A stretch of DNA of 45,882 bases from Clostridia bacterium. Its GTDB lineage: Bacteria > Bacillota > Clostridia > Oscillospirales > CAG-382. Shown piece by piece: positions 26,016 through 33,150 of this stretch. The stretch spans positions 1 to 45,882 of the forward strand of contig JAGAUT010000038.1 of NCBI GenBank assembly GCA_017620655.1, given 5' to 3'. Every line of letters starts with the position of its first letter. Position 1 is the stretch's first letter. The notes under the pieces are model-generated. The model had not been told where the DNA came from and ran no database searches. It saw only the letters and a program-made list of their open reading frames with translations. The position numbers and the translations under genes are program-made.

Positions 26016-27665
26016 TTGGCAAAAGCTAAAAAACAGACACTTATGTTTGGTGCTGTTATTCTGATGTTGTCAAATGTTGTTGTAAAACTGATTGGTGCTT
26101 TTTTGCGTATTCCTTTGACCAACATAATAGGTGTCGAAGGCATGGCATATTATAATGCAGCATACAGCATTTATGTAACATTCTATACTGTTTCAACGGC
26201 AGGAATTCCTGTTGCTGTATCAAGAATGATTGCAACTGCGCATTCTAAAAATAATCACAAAGAGATCAAAAGAATATTTAATGTAGCTTTTGCTTTGTTT
26301 TTTGTTATTGGTGTTGTCGGCACAGCGGTTATGATGATTTTTGCAAAACAGTTTGCTTCTTCGGCGAAGATGCCTGACTCGTTTTATGCCATGCTTGCTA
26401 TAGCCCCGACAATTTTCTTTATCTGTCTGTCATCTGCATACAGAGGCTATTTTCAGGGTCTTCAGAATATGACTCCCACTGCTGTTTCACAGGTTATTGA
26501 AGCTGTTGCAAAGTTCGGAATCGGTATCACGGCGGCAATATATTTTACATCCAAAGGTTATCCGTCGCATATCGTAGCGGCATTTGTAATTCTCGGAGTT
26601 ACTATTGGTGTTTTGCTCGGCGTAATATATGGTGCAATTACCAAGTCTATGTTCGTATCTTCTTCTGAGTACAAGAATAATTTGATTTCTTGTAACAGCG
26701 AATGTAGAAAGTCAAAATCGATTCTTAAAGAACTTGTTTTTATAGCTATACCCATTACGCTTGCTTCATCTATAATGGGACTTACCAATATTTTTGACAC
26801 AATGATGTTTGCAAGCGGTCTTCAGGAAACAGGTCTTCCTGAAAAAGCGGCAACTTCATATTACGGTACATATACATCTATGGTGTATCCGTTATTTAAT
26901 CTTGTTCCTCCGTTTATCTACACATTTGCTATAAGCGCAATACCTGCCATATCATCTGCAGTTGCGGTAAATGATAGGGAAAAGGCTTCAAAAGATATTG
27001 AGTCGGCTTTCAGAAACTGTGCCTTGATTGCAATTCCATGTGCTATAGGACTTGCTTCTCTTTCTAAAAGAATAATTGCTTTTTTGTTTGATAATGAGGA
27101 TATAGTAGTTGCTGAAAATGTGTCAGTTGATGCAATTTCCATTGCTGCTCCGGCTTTGTCCGTTATTTCACTTGGTATTTTATTCCTTGGCATAATATCA
27201 ATTACAAACGCGGTTTTACAGGCTTGTAAAATGGAACGCTTTACAATAATTTCAACAGCCAGCGGTGTAATTGTTAAAATCATAGCTATATACTTTTTGT
27301 CAAGAGTTCCGGATTTTGGACTGTTGGGCGCTGCACTTTCCACGGTTCTCTGTTATTTTACAATTATGTGTCTTAATTTGTTCTTTATGTATACCAAGAC
27401 AGGATTTACTCTGAAGATTTCAAAGATATTTATTAAGCCTTTTGCTTCAGGAATTCTCTGTGGTGCTGCAGCACTTTTGGTGTCAGGGCTTATGAGTAAC
27501 GGAAGAATTGGAACTCTTGCTTCAATTGCTGCTGCAGTTGTTGTTTATGTTGTTGTTTTTGTGTCTTTAAAGGGCCTCAACAGATATGATGTTATGATGA
27601 TGCCTAAAGGACAGAAACTATGCGCCCTTCTTGACAGATTTAATTTACTTGAAAAAGGTGAATGA
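26016..27665 (+). CDS. SpoVB-type polysaccharide/lipid flippase (YabM-like)
   Basis: The 549-residue protein is almost wholly hydrophobic, with about 14 membrane helices of the MOP superfamily (SpoVB, YabM/MurJ-like). The N-terminal VVKLIGAFLRIPLTNIIG block is typical of SpoVB-like flippases that move lipid-linked peptidoglycan or polysaccharide precursors. It precedes mazG as yabM precedes yabN in Bacillus subtilis, so the YabM identity fits context. TTG 26016 is chosen because GGTGA at 26006-26010 lies 5 nt upstream. Confidence 0.88.
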   Translation: MAKAKKQTLMFGAVILMLSNVVVKLIGAFLRIPLTNIIGVEGMAYYNAAYSIYVTFYTVSTAGIPVAVSRMIATAHSKNNHKEIKRIFNVAFALFFVIGVVGTAVMMIFAKQFASSAKMPDSFYAMLAIAPTIFFICLSSAYRGYFQGLQNMTPTAVSQVIEAVAKFGIGITAAIYFTSKGYPSHIVAAFVILGVTIGVLLGVIYGAITKSMFVSSSEYKNNLISCNSECRKSKSILKELVFIAIPITLASSIMGLTNIFDTMMFASGLQETGLPEKAATSYYGTYTSMVYPLFNLVPPFIYTFAISAIPAISSAVAVNDREKASKDIESAFRNCALIAIPCAIGLASLSKRIIAFLFDNEDIVVAENVSVDAISIAAPALSVISLGILFLGIISITNAVLQACKMERFTIISTASGVIVKIIAIYFLSRVPDFGLLGAALSTVLCYFTIMCLNLFFMYTKTGFTLKISKIFIKPFASGILCGAAALLVSGLMSNGRIGTLASIAAAVVVYVVVFVSLKGLNRYDVMMMPKGQKLCALLDRFNLLEKGE

Positions 27666-27667
27666 TA

Positions 27668-28378
27668 GTGATAAATGCTAAGAGTGTTATAAAAGAACTC
27701 TGCTCAAAGGATAAATATTCTTTTGAGGATTTATGTAGGCTTGTTTCTGTTCTTCGCTCTGAAGACGGCTGCCCGTGGGACAGGGAACAGACAAATAAAT
27801 CAATAAGAAATTGTATCATTGATGAAACATATGAATTTATTGAAGGTCTTGACGCGAACGACAATAAATTGATGTGTGAAGAACTTGGCGATGTGCTGTT
27901 TCAGGTTGTTTTTCATTCTGATATCAAGAGTGAAAACGGTGCTTTTGATGTAAATGATGTAATTGACGGCATATGTAAAAAGATGATTCTCAGACACCCT
28001 CATGTGTTCGGTGACGTTAATGTTGAAAATTCTGATGAGGTGCTTGTGAATTGGGAAGTCATTAAGAATGATGAAAAACACAGAAAAACACCGTATGAGC
28101 AGTTGGATAGCGTTTCAAAGGCTTTGCCGTCTCTCATGCGTGCTCAGAAACTTCGGTCAAAGGCTGAGAAGAATGAACTTGTTTCTAAGCAAGATTTTGA
28201 ATCTGCTGTTAATGCTGTAGATAATGCTCTTTCAGCGTTTAAGGAAAATAAAAGCGAAGAGGCTCTTGGAAGACTTTTGTTTGAAACTGCCTGTCTTGCA
28301 AAAACACTTGATGTTGAAGCAGAGGAAATACTATATATAGAAAATGATAAATTTACTGCCGGTTTTAAGCCTGAGTGA
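27668..28378 (+). CDS. mazG: MazG-family nucleotide pyrophosphohydrolase (YabN-like)
   Basis: MazG hydrolyses nucleoside triphosphates to monophosphates, cleaning the nucleotide pool. The 236-residue protein has the GCPWDREQTN motif, the first acidic helix (DETYEFIE) and EELGDVLFQVVFH, together giving the Mg-binding EExxE/ExxD pattern, and a second MazG-like half. It lacks the N-terminal tetrapyrrole methylase domain present in Bacillus YabN. An ATG at 27662 overlaps the previous stop, but GGTGA at 27657-27661 abuts it and is 6 nt from GTG 27668, which I prefer. Confidence 0.92.
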   Translation: MINAKSVIKELCSKDKYSFEDLCRLVSVLRSEDGCPWDREQTNKSIRNCIIDETYEFIEGLDANDNKLMCEELGDVLFQVVFHSDIKSENGAFDVNDVIDGICKKMILRHPHVFGDVNVENSDEVLVNWEVIKNDEKHRKTPYEQLDSVSKALPSLMRAQKLRSKAEKNELVSKQDFESAVNAVDNALSAFKENKSEEALGRLLFETACLAKTLDVEAEEILYIENDKFTAGFKPE

Positions 28379-28492
28379 TACAAAATAGGTGAAAACATCT
28401 AACAAACAGCTCAAATTCGAGGCCATTTTTGTGTTAAATTGTAAATAAATGGTAAAAACACGCAATAATAAGCTTTTTTATTAAATTTGTTC

Positions 28493-28520
28493 TTGCATTT
28501 TTTTTATAAAATGATATACT
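28493..28520 (+). promoter_or_regulatory. Promoter of hup
   Basis: TTGCAT (28493-28498), 16-nt spacer, TATACT (28515-28520), within the 176-nt gap after mazG. No clear terminator was seen for mazG in that gap. Confidence 0.65.
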
Positions 28521-28554
28521 ATATATGTAATCAAATTTTAAAGGAGATTTCATC

Positions 28555-28839
28555 ATGAACAAGAAAGAACTCACTTCCGCAGTTGCTGCTAAGGCAGGTC
28601 TTACAAAGGAACAGGCAGCTAACGCTGTTAACGCTGTTTTCGGCGCAATGACTGATGCTCTTGCAAAGGGCGACAAGATTCAGCTTATCGGTTTCGGTAC
28701 ATTCTCTGTAAAGTATCGTGCAGCTAAGGAATCCAAGAACCCCAGAACAGGCGAAAAGATCAAGGTTCCCGCAACTTACCGTCCTGCTTTCTCTGCAGGT
28801 AACAGCCTTAAGGAAATCGTTGCAAAGTACAAGGGTTAA
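28555..28839 (+). CDS. hup: HU-family DNA-binding protein
   Basis: The 94-residue protein is a standard histone-like HU: N-terminal helices (MNKKELTSAVAAKAG), the GFGTF turn (48-52) and the DNA-binding arm with the NPRTGEKIKVPA block carrying the conserved intercalating proline. AAAGGAG lies 8 nt before the ATG. Codon use is strongly biased to a few favoured codons, as expected for an abundant protein. It sits between mazG and yabO, whereas in Bacillus subtilis those two genes are adjacent. Confidence 0.97.
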   Translation: MNKKELTSAVAAKAGLTKEQAANAVNAVFGAMTDALAKGDKIQLIGFGTFSVKYRAAKESKNPRTGEKIKVPATYRPAFSAGNSLKEIVAKYKG

Positions 28840-28857
28840 TTTAATTTAAGGTTTTTT

Positions 28858-28930
28858 CAGAGGACTGCCTAGTACTCAGACATCTTCGGAGCTCCATGGT
28901 TTCCGTCATGTTGGGGAAGGCAGTCCTTTG
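28858..28930 (+). ncRNA. Long stem-loop of unknown type between hup and yabO
   Basis: A 13-bp stem (CAGAGGACTGCCT at 28858-28870 with AGGCAGTCCTTTG at 28918-28930, one G-T pair) encloses 47 nt that can themselves form small hairpins, for example around a C-TTCG-G tetraloop (near 28883) and CATGG with TCATG (near 28894-28910). A weak tail AATTTTTATT follows. It could be the hup terminator with an unusually large internal loop, or a structured RNA or regulatory leader for the yab operon. I do not recognise the family. Confidence 0.55.
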
Positions 28931-28955
28931 AATTTTTATTGATTTGGGTGAATGT

Positions 28956-29198
28956 ATGAGATTAGATAAATATTTAAAAGTTTCAAGACTGATTAAAAGA
29001 CGAACTGTTGCCAATGATGCTTGCGATGCTCAACATATTTCTGTTAACGGCAGAATTGCCAAGGCGTCGCATGATGTAAAGGAAGGCGACATTATTGAAA
29101 TTACTTTTGGTGAAAAAACACTCAGAGTAAAGGTTGTCAATGTTAAGGAACATGTTACAAAGAATGAGGCTACTGAGCTATACGAAGCATTGAATTAG
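28956..29198 (+). CDS. rqcP: S4-domain protein RqcP (YabO)
   Basis: The 80-residue protein is one S4 RNA-binding domain beginning MRLDKYLKVSRLIKRRT, the signature of YabO/RqcP. In Bacillus subtilis RqcP acts with RqcH to add alanine tails to nascent chains on stalled 50S subunits. Here the start is ATG 28956, 4 nt after GGTGA at 28947-28951; an upstream TTG at 28944 is less likely. It begins the yabO-yabP-yabQ-divIC run. Confidence 0.94.
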   Translation: MRLDKYLKVSRLIKRRTVANDACDAQHISVNGRIAKASHDVKEGDIIEITFGEKTLRVKVVNVKEHVTKNEATELYEALN

Positions 29199-29258
29199 TA
29201 TTTTTTTCACGTGTTTCGCATATATTTAATTAAAAAAATGTATTGCGATGGTGATTAT

Positions 29259-29540
29259 ATGTCTGAAATTATTGATAATGGCACTCAAAACGTATTTTTG
29301 AATAACCGTTGTGAAATAAGACTTACCGGTATACAGTCGGTTGACAGCTTTGATGAGACCAGAATTTGTGTAACTTGTCTTGATGGCGTAGCAGCTGTCA
29401 TTGACGGATATCAGTTGTCCGTAAAGGAAGTCAATCTTGATCAATCGGTAGTTGAAGCTTCGGGTGATATTAGAGGATTTTTTTATGAAAACGCAGCAAA
29501 CGAGAAACGTTCCTTTCTGAGGTCTCTGTTTAGATTATGA
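29259..29540 (+). CDS. yabP: Sporulation protein YabP
   Basis: The 93-residue protein matches YabP, a small YabP/YqfC-type sporulation protein, with repeated beta-strand patterns such as NRCEIRLTGIQSVDSFDE and a VEASGDIRGFFYE block. Its molecular role is poorly understood; in Bacillus it is expressed in the mother cell. The frame extends upstream to a GTG at 29211, but GGTGA at 29250-29254 lies 4 nt before ATG 29259, giving the normal family length. It overlaps yabQ by an ATGA junction. Confidence 0.88.
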   Translation: MSEIIDNGTQNVFLNNRCEIRLTGIQSVDSFDETRICVTCLDGVAAVIDGYQLSVKEVNLDQSVVEASGDIRGFFYENAANEKRSFLRSLFRL

Positions 29541-30004
29541 GCATTTTCTATCCTCCTGATCAAACCCAAGTATTCTTAGTATTATTCATTTTTGGTGTTG
29601 TTGTTGGTTTTGTTTATGACGCTTTCAGAATTAAACGATGTCTGTTTGGTTGCTCGTCTTTAGTTTTGTTCTTAGACGATTTAGTTTTTTCCATTGTTTC
29701 TGTAATTGCTTTTTTGTTTATTGTGTTCTGGTCAAATAATGGCATTGTAAGATGGTATGAGTTTTTCTTTACGTTACTTGGGTTCTATTTCTATTTGATT
29801 ACAGTATCAAGATTGTTGTTTTTGCCGGTTTTAAGTATATTGAACTTGTTTTTATCTTTGTTGTTGAATGCTTTAAGGTATTTGTTGTTCCCTATAAAGC
29901 AGACCGGTCGATTTGCAGTGTTTCTGTTACAGCCGTTTGTTTGCTGTTACTATAAGAAACTTGTTGTTAATAAGATGATAAAGAATAATTTTGTCAGGAT
30001 GTGA
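29537..30004 (+). CDS. yabQ: Spore cortex protein YabQ
   Basis: The 155-residue protein has an N-terminal amphipathic start followed by about four to five membrane helices. The GFVYDAFRIKR pattern after the first helix (about 23-33) and the LFLDDLVFS segment are typical of YabQ, which is needed for cortex formation in Bacillus spores. Translation is coupled to yabP through the ATGA overlap. Position directly before divIC matches the Bacillus order. Confidence 0.88.
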   Translation: MSIFYPPDQTQVFLVLFIFGVVVGFVYDAFRIKRCLFGCSSLVLFLDDLVFSIVSVIAFLFIVFWSNNGIVRWYEFFFTLLGFYFYLITVSRLLFLPVLSILNLFLSLLLNALRYLLFPIKQTGRFAVFLLQPFVCCYYKKLVVNKMIKNNFVRM

Positions 30005-30008
30005 TTGT

Positions 30009-30299
30009 TTGAAAGAAGAAAAAAACACAGGTAAGACAATACCAAGCTTTGTTCTGGGTGTTGTTGTTATAATTATTGTTGCTTTGATGCTTGTAGTGGC
30101 TCTCAGAAGTCTTATCAAGAGCAATGAGCTTTCTGAGCGATTTGAAGTTCTTCAGGAACAGTATGAAGAGCTTGAATATGAGAATCAACGTCTGAAGAAC
30201 GAGCTTGAAAAAGAGCTTGATGATGAGACTATTAAAGACATAGCCCAAGCCGAATTGGGTCTTGCAGATCCTAAGGCTGAGTATTATTACAGTGACTAG
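30009..30299 (+). CDS. divIC: Septum formation protein DivIC/FtsB-like
   Basis: The 96-residue protein is bitopic: short cytoplasmic start, one membrane helix (about 14-33), then a coiled coil (38-72) and a compact tail (75-96) of the kind seen in FtsB/DivIC, IAQAELGLADP...EYYYSD. In the divisome it pairs with FtsL and activates septal peptidoglycan synthesis. TTG 30009 is chosen because TGTGA and AGGA lie 4 and 9 nt upstream, and the alternative TTG 29991 overlaps yabQ more. The final six residues recur in the lipoprotein encoded at 44911-45255. Confidence 0.9.
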   Translation: MKEEKNTGKTIPSFVLGVVVIIIVALMLVVALRSLIKSNELSERFEVLQEQYEELEYENQRLKNELEKELDDETIKDIAQAELGLADPKAEYYYSD

Positions 30300-30309
30300 G
30301 CGGTAAATT

Positions 30310-31155
30310 ATGAGGATTATTAACAGTGACTTAATTGAAAAGGCAGTGGAGAAGCTTTTTATAGAGGCTAATTATGTGCTGCCTGATTCTTTGTCAGATT
30401 GTATAGATAAGGCATCTGAAACGGAGAGTAGTTCTGTTGGAAAAACCGTTCTCAATAAGCTAAAGGACAACATGACGGCTGCAAGTGAATTCAATGTGCC
30501 TGTTTGTCAGGATACAGGTATGGCTGTTTTGTTTGCTGAAATCGGAAATCAGGTTATTGTAGAAGGAAAATCTTTTGAAGATGCGGTCAACGAAGGTGTT
30601 AAAAACGCGTACGTAAACGGATATCTCAGAAAGTCGGTTGTAGCAGATCCGCTGTTTAACAGAACCAACACCAATTATAACACACCGGCTATTATCCATA
30701 CAAGAATTTTTGAAGGAAATGAAATACGACTTACTGCAGCACCAAAAGGCTTTGGCAGCGAAAATATGAGTGCACTCAAAATGTTTACGCCTTCAGCTTC
30801 TGCAGAAGATATAATTGATTTTGTTGTTGAAACTGTAAAAAATGCAGGTGGAAATCCCTGTCCACCGATTGTTGTCGGTGTAGGTATTGGCGGTAATTTT
30901 GAGTATTGTGCTTTTCTTGCAAAAAAGGCTTTAACTCGTGATGTTGATGTTCGTAATGTTAACCCTGAATATGCACAGCTTGAATGCGAAATTCTTTCAA
31001 GAGTGAATAAGCTTGACATCGGTCCTCAGGGATTTGGCGGTGATACAACTGCACTTGCAGTGAACATTGAAACGTTTCCGACTCACATAGCCGGTCTTCC
31101 TTGTGCAGTCAATATCGGTTGTCATGTAACGAGACACAAAAGCTGTGTTATATAG
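30310..31155 (+). CDS. Class I fumarate hydratase, alpha subunit
   Basis: The 281-residue protein has the conserved PVCQDTGMAV motif (C66), GGNPCPPIVVGVGIGG and a C-terminal CAVNIGCHVTRHK block, consistent with three Fe-S cluster cysteines of two-subunit iron-sulfur fumarases or tartrate dehydratases. Such enzymes interconvert fumarate and malate. The length is right for an alpha subunit; the beta subunit gene that usually follows is absent, as a terminator comes next. It follows divIC after 10 bases. Fumarase versus tartrate dehydratase cannot be decided from the sequence alone. Confidence 0.88.
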   Translation: MRIINSDLIEKAVEKLFIEANYVLPDSLSDCIDKASETESSSVGKTVLNKLKDNMTAASEFNVPVCQDTGMAVLFAEIGNQVIVEGKSFEDAVNEGVKNAYVNGYLRKSVVADPLFNRTNTNYNTPAIIHTRIFEGNEIRLTAAPKGFGSENMSALKMFTPSASAEDIIDFVVETVKNAGGNPCPPIVVGVGIGGNFEYCAFLAKKALTRDVDVRNVNPEYAQLECEILSRVNKLDIGPQGFGGDTTALAVNIETFPTHIAGLPCAVNIGCHVTRHKSCVI

Positions 31156-31190
31156 AGACTGTAATAGAGTCAGATTGTCATGTGATTTTT

Positions 31191-31221
31191 AGACGGGTAG
31201 AATTTCTATCCGCCTGTTTTT
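31191..31221 (+). terminator. Terminator after fumarase alpha gene
   Basis: A stem of eleven positions with one mismatch (AGACGGGTAGA with TCTATCCGCCT) and a 3-nt loop is followed by G and five T residues. Confidence 0.82.
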
Positions 31222-31253
31222 ATGAATATATTGTAATATTGCACAAAAACCTC

Positions 31254-31282
31254 TTTACAAACACTATATATTGTGTTATTAT
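31254..31282 (+). promoter_or_regulatory. Promoter of hpf
   Basis: TTTACA (31254-31259), 17-nt spacer, TATTAT (31277-31282). It predicts a transcript start near 31289, just before a perfect hairpin. Confidence 0.68.
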
Positions 31283-31291
31283 GTACATAGA

Positions 31292-31309
31292 GATAGAGGA
31301 GACTCTATC
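31292..31309 (+). promoter_or_regulatory. 5' hairpin of hpf mRNA
   Basis: A perfect 7-bp stem (GATAGAG with CTCTATC) closes a GNRA-type GAGA loop. By promoter position it would be at the very 5' end of the hpf mRNA, 28 nt before the start. It is too short to be the known raiA-motif RNA. An mRNA-stabilising cap or protein-binding site is possible. Confidence 0.6.
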
Positions 31310-31337
31310 CCGAATACAAGCACAGGAGGACAAATGT

Positions 31338-31856
31338 ATGAAGATTACAATTGTAGGAAGAAAGTTTCACGTAACAGACGACCTCAAGGATAAGGTCGAA
31401 AAGAAGCTCTCAAAGTTTGATAAGTTCTTCAGCGATGAGGCAACAGCGAATGTTACCATGCGCTCTCAGAAGAATGACGAAATCCTTGAAATTACAATTT
31501 TCTATAAAGGAACAATGTTCCGCTCCGAGGTGGCTGATAAAGAACTTGAAAACGCTCTTGATAAGTCTGTTGACATTATCGAGAGACAGATAAGAAAGAA
31601 TAAGACAAGACTTGAAAAAAAGTTCAAGACAGGCGTATTTGAAGCAATACCCATTGAAGAAGATGAGGATGAAATCAAGATTACAAAGACAAAGCAGTTT
31701 AAGATTTCTCCCATGAGTGTTGAAGAAGCAGTTCTTCAGATGAACCTTCTCGGACATAGCTTTTTCCTATTCCTTAATGAAGAAAACGATAGTGTTAACG
31801 TAGTATATAAGAAAGCAGACGATGAGTACGGCGTAATTGAACCCGTAATTGAATAA
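31338..31856 (+). CDS. hpf: Long-form ribosome hibernation factor HPF
   Basis: The 172-residue protein has the N-terminal S30AE/YfiA domain (1-100) that sits in the 30S decoding region and, after a charged linker (105-115), the C-terminal dimerisation domain (118-165, with SVEEAVLQMNLLGHSFFLFLN) that joins two ribosomes into 100S dimers in long HPF. AGGAGG at 31324-31329 lies 8 nt before ATG 31338; the open frame upstream is not coding. It has its own promoter and terminator, as expected for a gene induced in stationary phase. Confidence 0.96.
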   Translation: MKITIVGRKFHVTDDLKDKVEKKLSKFDKFFSDEATANVTMRSQKNDEILEITIFYKGTMFRSEVADKELENALDKSVDIIERQIRKNKTRLEKKFKTGVFEAIPIEEDEDEIKITKTKQFKISPMSVEEAVLQMNLLGHSFFLFLNEENDSVNVVYKKADDEYGVIEPVIE

Positions 31857-31863
31857 ATATTGG

Positions 31864-31891
31864 AGCCTGCGGTTTTACCGCAGGCTTTTTT
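31864..31891 (+). terminator. Intrinsic terminator of hpf
   Basis: A 10-bp stem (AGCCTGCGGT with ACCGCAGGCT), TTT loop and six T residues. It lies inside the over-long open frame upstream of 31902, which shows that frame starts later. Confidence 0.92.
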
Positions 31892-31901
31892 GGAGGACAT
31901 T

Positions 31902-32324
31902 GTGTTAGAATATATAAAGCTCTATTTTCAGCGCAAGAGTGTCGACAAACTTATAAAAGAATTTAATGTTGTAAAGGTTGGAAATGGATACATAGATTGT
32001 ATAGTACCTGAAAAAATTGATTCTTTTATTGATGAATTAACAAAAATTGGTGTGTTTGTTACTGATATTTCATGGTGGTGTCATTGTACACTATCTAATA
32101 AAAAACTGTATGGATGTCCTCACGGAATGGGAGGACCTCAAAGTGATGTCTATGCCGGATTTTTTAGTGAGCTTAATTACATTACTGAAGTTCACAACGG
32201 CAACAAAGATGCTAAAAGGATCATTCATGAAGAAATAAAAAAAGAGAGTTGGTACTCTCCGTGCCTAGTGCCCGGGCTTTGGCTTTCGATTGATAAATAT
32301 TTTCTAAAAAGAGGTAGACAATGA
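31902..32324 (+). CDS. Unrecognised protein with Cys/His clusters
   Basis: I do not recognise this 140-residue protein. It is soluble, without signal peptide or membrane helix. Notable are a WWCHC motif (about 64-68), a YGCPHGMGGP motif (about 77-86), a further Cys in SPCLVPG and many aromatic residues, which could build a metal or ligand site (inference). GTG 31902 is taken as the start because GGAGG at 31892-31896 is 5 nt upstream and the hpf terminator covers the earlier part of the frame. Its stop overlaps the start of the PHP-domain gene (ATGA), so the two are translationally coupled and may act together. Confidence 0.72.
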   Translation: MLEYIKLYFQRKSVDKLIKEFNVVKVGNGYIDCIVPEKIDSFIDELTKIGVFVTDISWWCHCTLSNKKLYGCPHGMGGPQSDVYAGFFSELNYITEVHNGNKDAKRIIHEEIKKESWYSPCLVPGLWLSIDKYFLKRGRQ

Positions 32325-33121
32325 AATACATAATTGACAACGACCTGCATATTCACACATATCTTTCGCTATGTTCAAAAGATGAGAAACAAAATCCGGG
32401 AGCTATTCTTGATATTGCCAAAGATAATAACTTAAAAAACATATGTATCACCGACCACTATTGGGACAGCGCTGTTCCTTGCAATACGTCTGTTAACTGG
32501 TGGTATGATGAGCAGAATTTCGACCATATATCAAAAATTCTACCGCTGCCGCAGGAAGATAATGTAAGATTTTTGTTCGGTTGCGAAGCGGATATGGACA
32601 GCGACAACAGAATCGGTCTTCCGAAAGAAAGATATGATAATTTTGACTTTATAATTGTTTCAACCACTCATTTTCATCATATGGCAGGCGGAGAATGGGA
32701 GGATACAAGTAATAAGGCTATAGCAAGCCGTTGGATAAAGCGTATGCATGCCGTGCTTGAAAGTGATTTACCTTTCAAAAAGACAGGTATTGCACACCCT
32801 GCGTGCTATCTGATGAACAAGAAATCACGGGAAGATTATCTTGAAACATTAAATTTAATATCAGACAGCGAATATGAAAATATATTTAAAACAGCAGCCG
32901 AAAAGGGAATAGGCATAGAGATTAATGCCGGTGATTTTAAATTCAGCGATGATGAAGCAGACAGCGTTTTACGTATGTTCAGAATCGCCAAAGGGTGCGG
33001 CTGTAAATTCTATCTCGGCAGTGACGCACATCATAACAGCCAACTTGTAAACGCATTACCGATATTTGAAAAAGCAATCAGCTTACTCGGTCTTGAAGAA
33101 TTCAATAAATTTATTATATAG
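32321..33121 (+). CDS. PHP-domain metal-dependent phosphoesterase
   Basis: The 266-residue protein shows the PHP metal-binding motifs in order: DLHIHT (8-13), ITDHYWD (about 44-50), the Glu in FGCEAD (about 87-92), THFHH (about 113-117), AHP (about 153-155) and SDAHH (about 236-240). PHP proteins are phosphatases or phosphoesterases such as HisK histidinol phosphatase. Substrate cannot be set; no histidine genes are nearby. It is coupled by an ATGA overlap to the unrecognised protein before it and ends at a bidirectional terminator. Confidence 0.85.
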   Translation: MKYIIDNDLHIHTYLSLCSKDEKQNPGAILDIAKDNNLKNICITDHYWDSAVPCNTSVNWWYDEQNFDHISKILPLPQEDNVRFLFGCEADMDSDNRIGLPKERYDNFDFIIVSTTHFHHMAGGEWEDTSNKAIASRWIKRMHAVLESDLPFKKTGIAHPACYLMNKKSREDYLETLNLISDSEYENIFKTAAEKGIGIEINAGDFKFSDDEADSVLRMFRIAKGCGCKFYLGSDAHHNSQLVNALPIFEKAISLLGLEEFNKFII

Positions 33122-33124
33122 AAA

Positions 33125-33146
33125 ACGGGCAGGAAAACCTGCCCGT
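33125..33146. terminator. Bidirectional terminator between PHP gene and coaD
   Basis: A perfect 9-bp stem (ACGGGCAGG with CCTGCCCGT) with AAAA loop between convergent genes. Short T-rich runs lie on both sides, TTTTATT on the plus strand and TTTTC on the minus strand. Confidence 0.8.
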
Positions 33147-33150
33147 CATT

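Noticed and set aside
28858..28930. Self-cleaving ribozyme
   Set aside because: No hammerhead core (CUGAUGA and GAAA) or other ribozyme signature that I know was found in the loop.
31101..31337. Open frame extending hpf upstream by 79 codons
   Set aside because: It runs through the end of the fumarase gene, a terminator and a promoter. AGGAGG before ATG 31338 and the family's N-terminus fix the true start.
31156..31337. Possible raiA-motif RNA upstream of hpf
   Set aside because: The gap also holds a terminator and a promoter, leaving under 50 nt of leader, far shorter than the known motif.
31860..31901. Upstream part of the open frame before 31902
   Set aside because: It covers the hpf terminator hairpin and lacks a ribosome binding site; GGAGG precedes GTG 31902.
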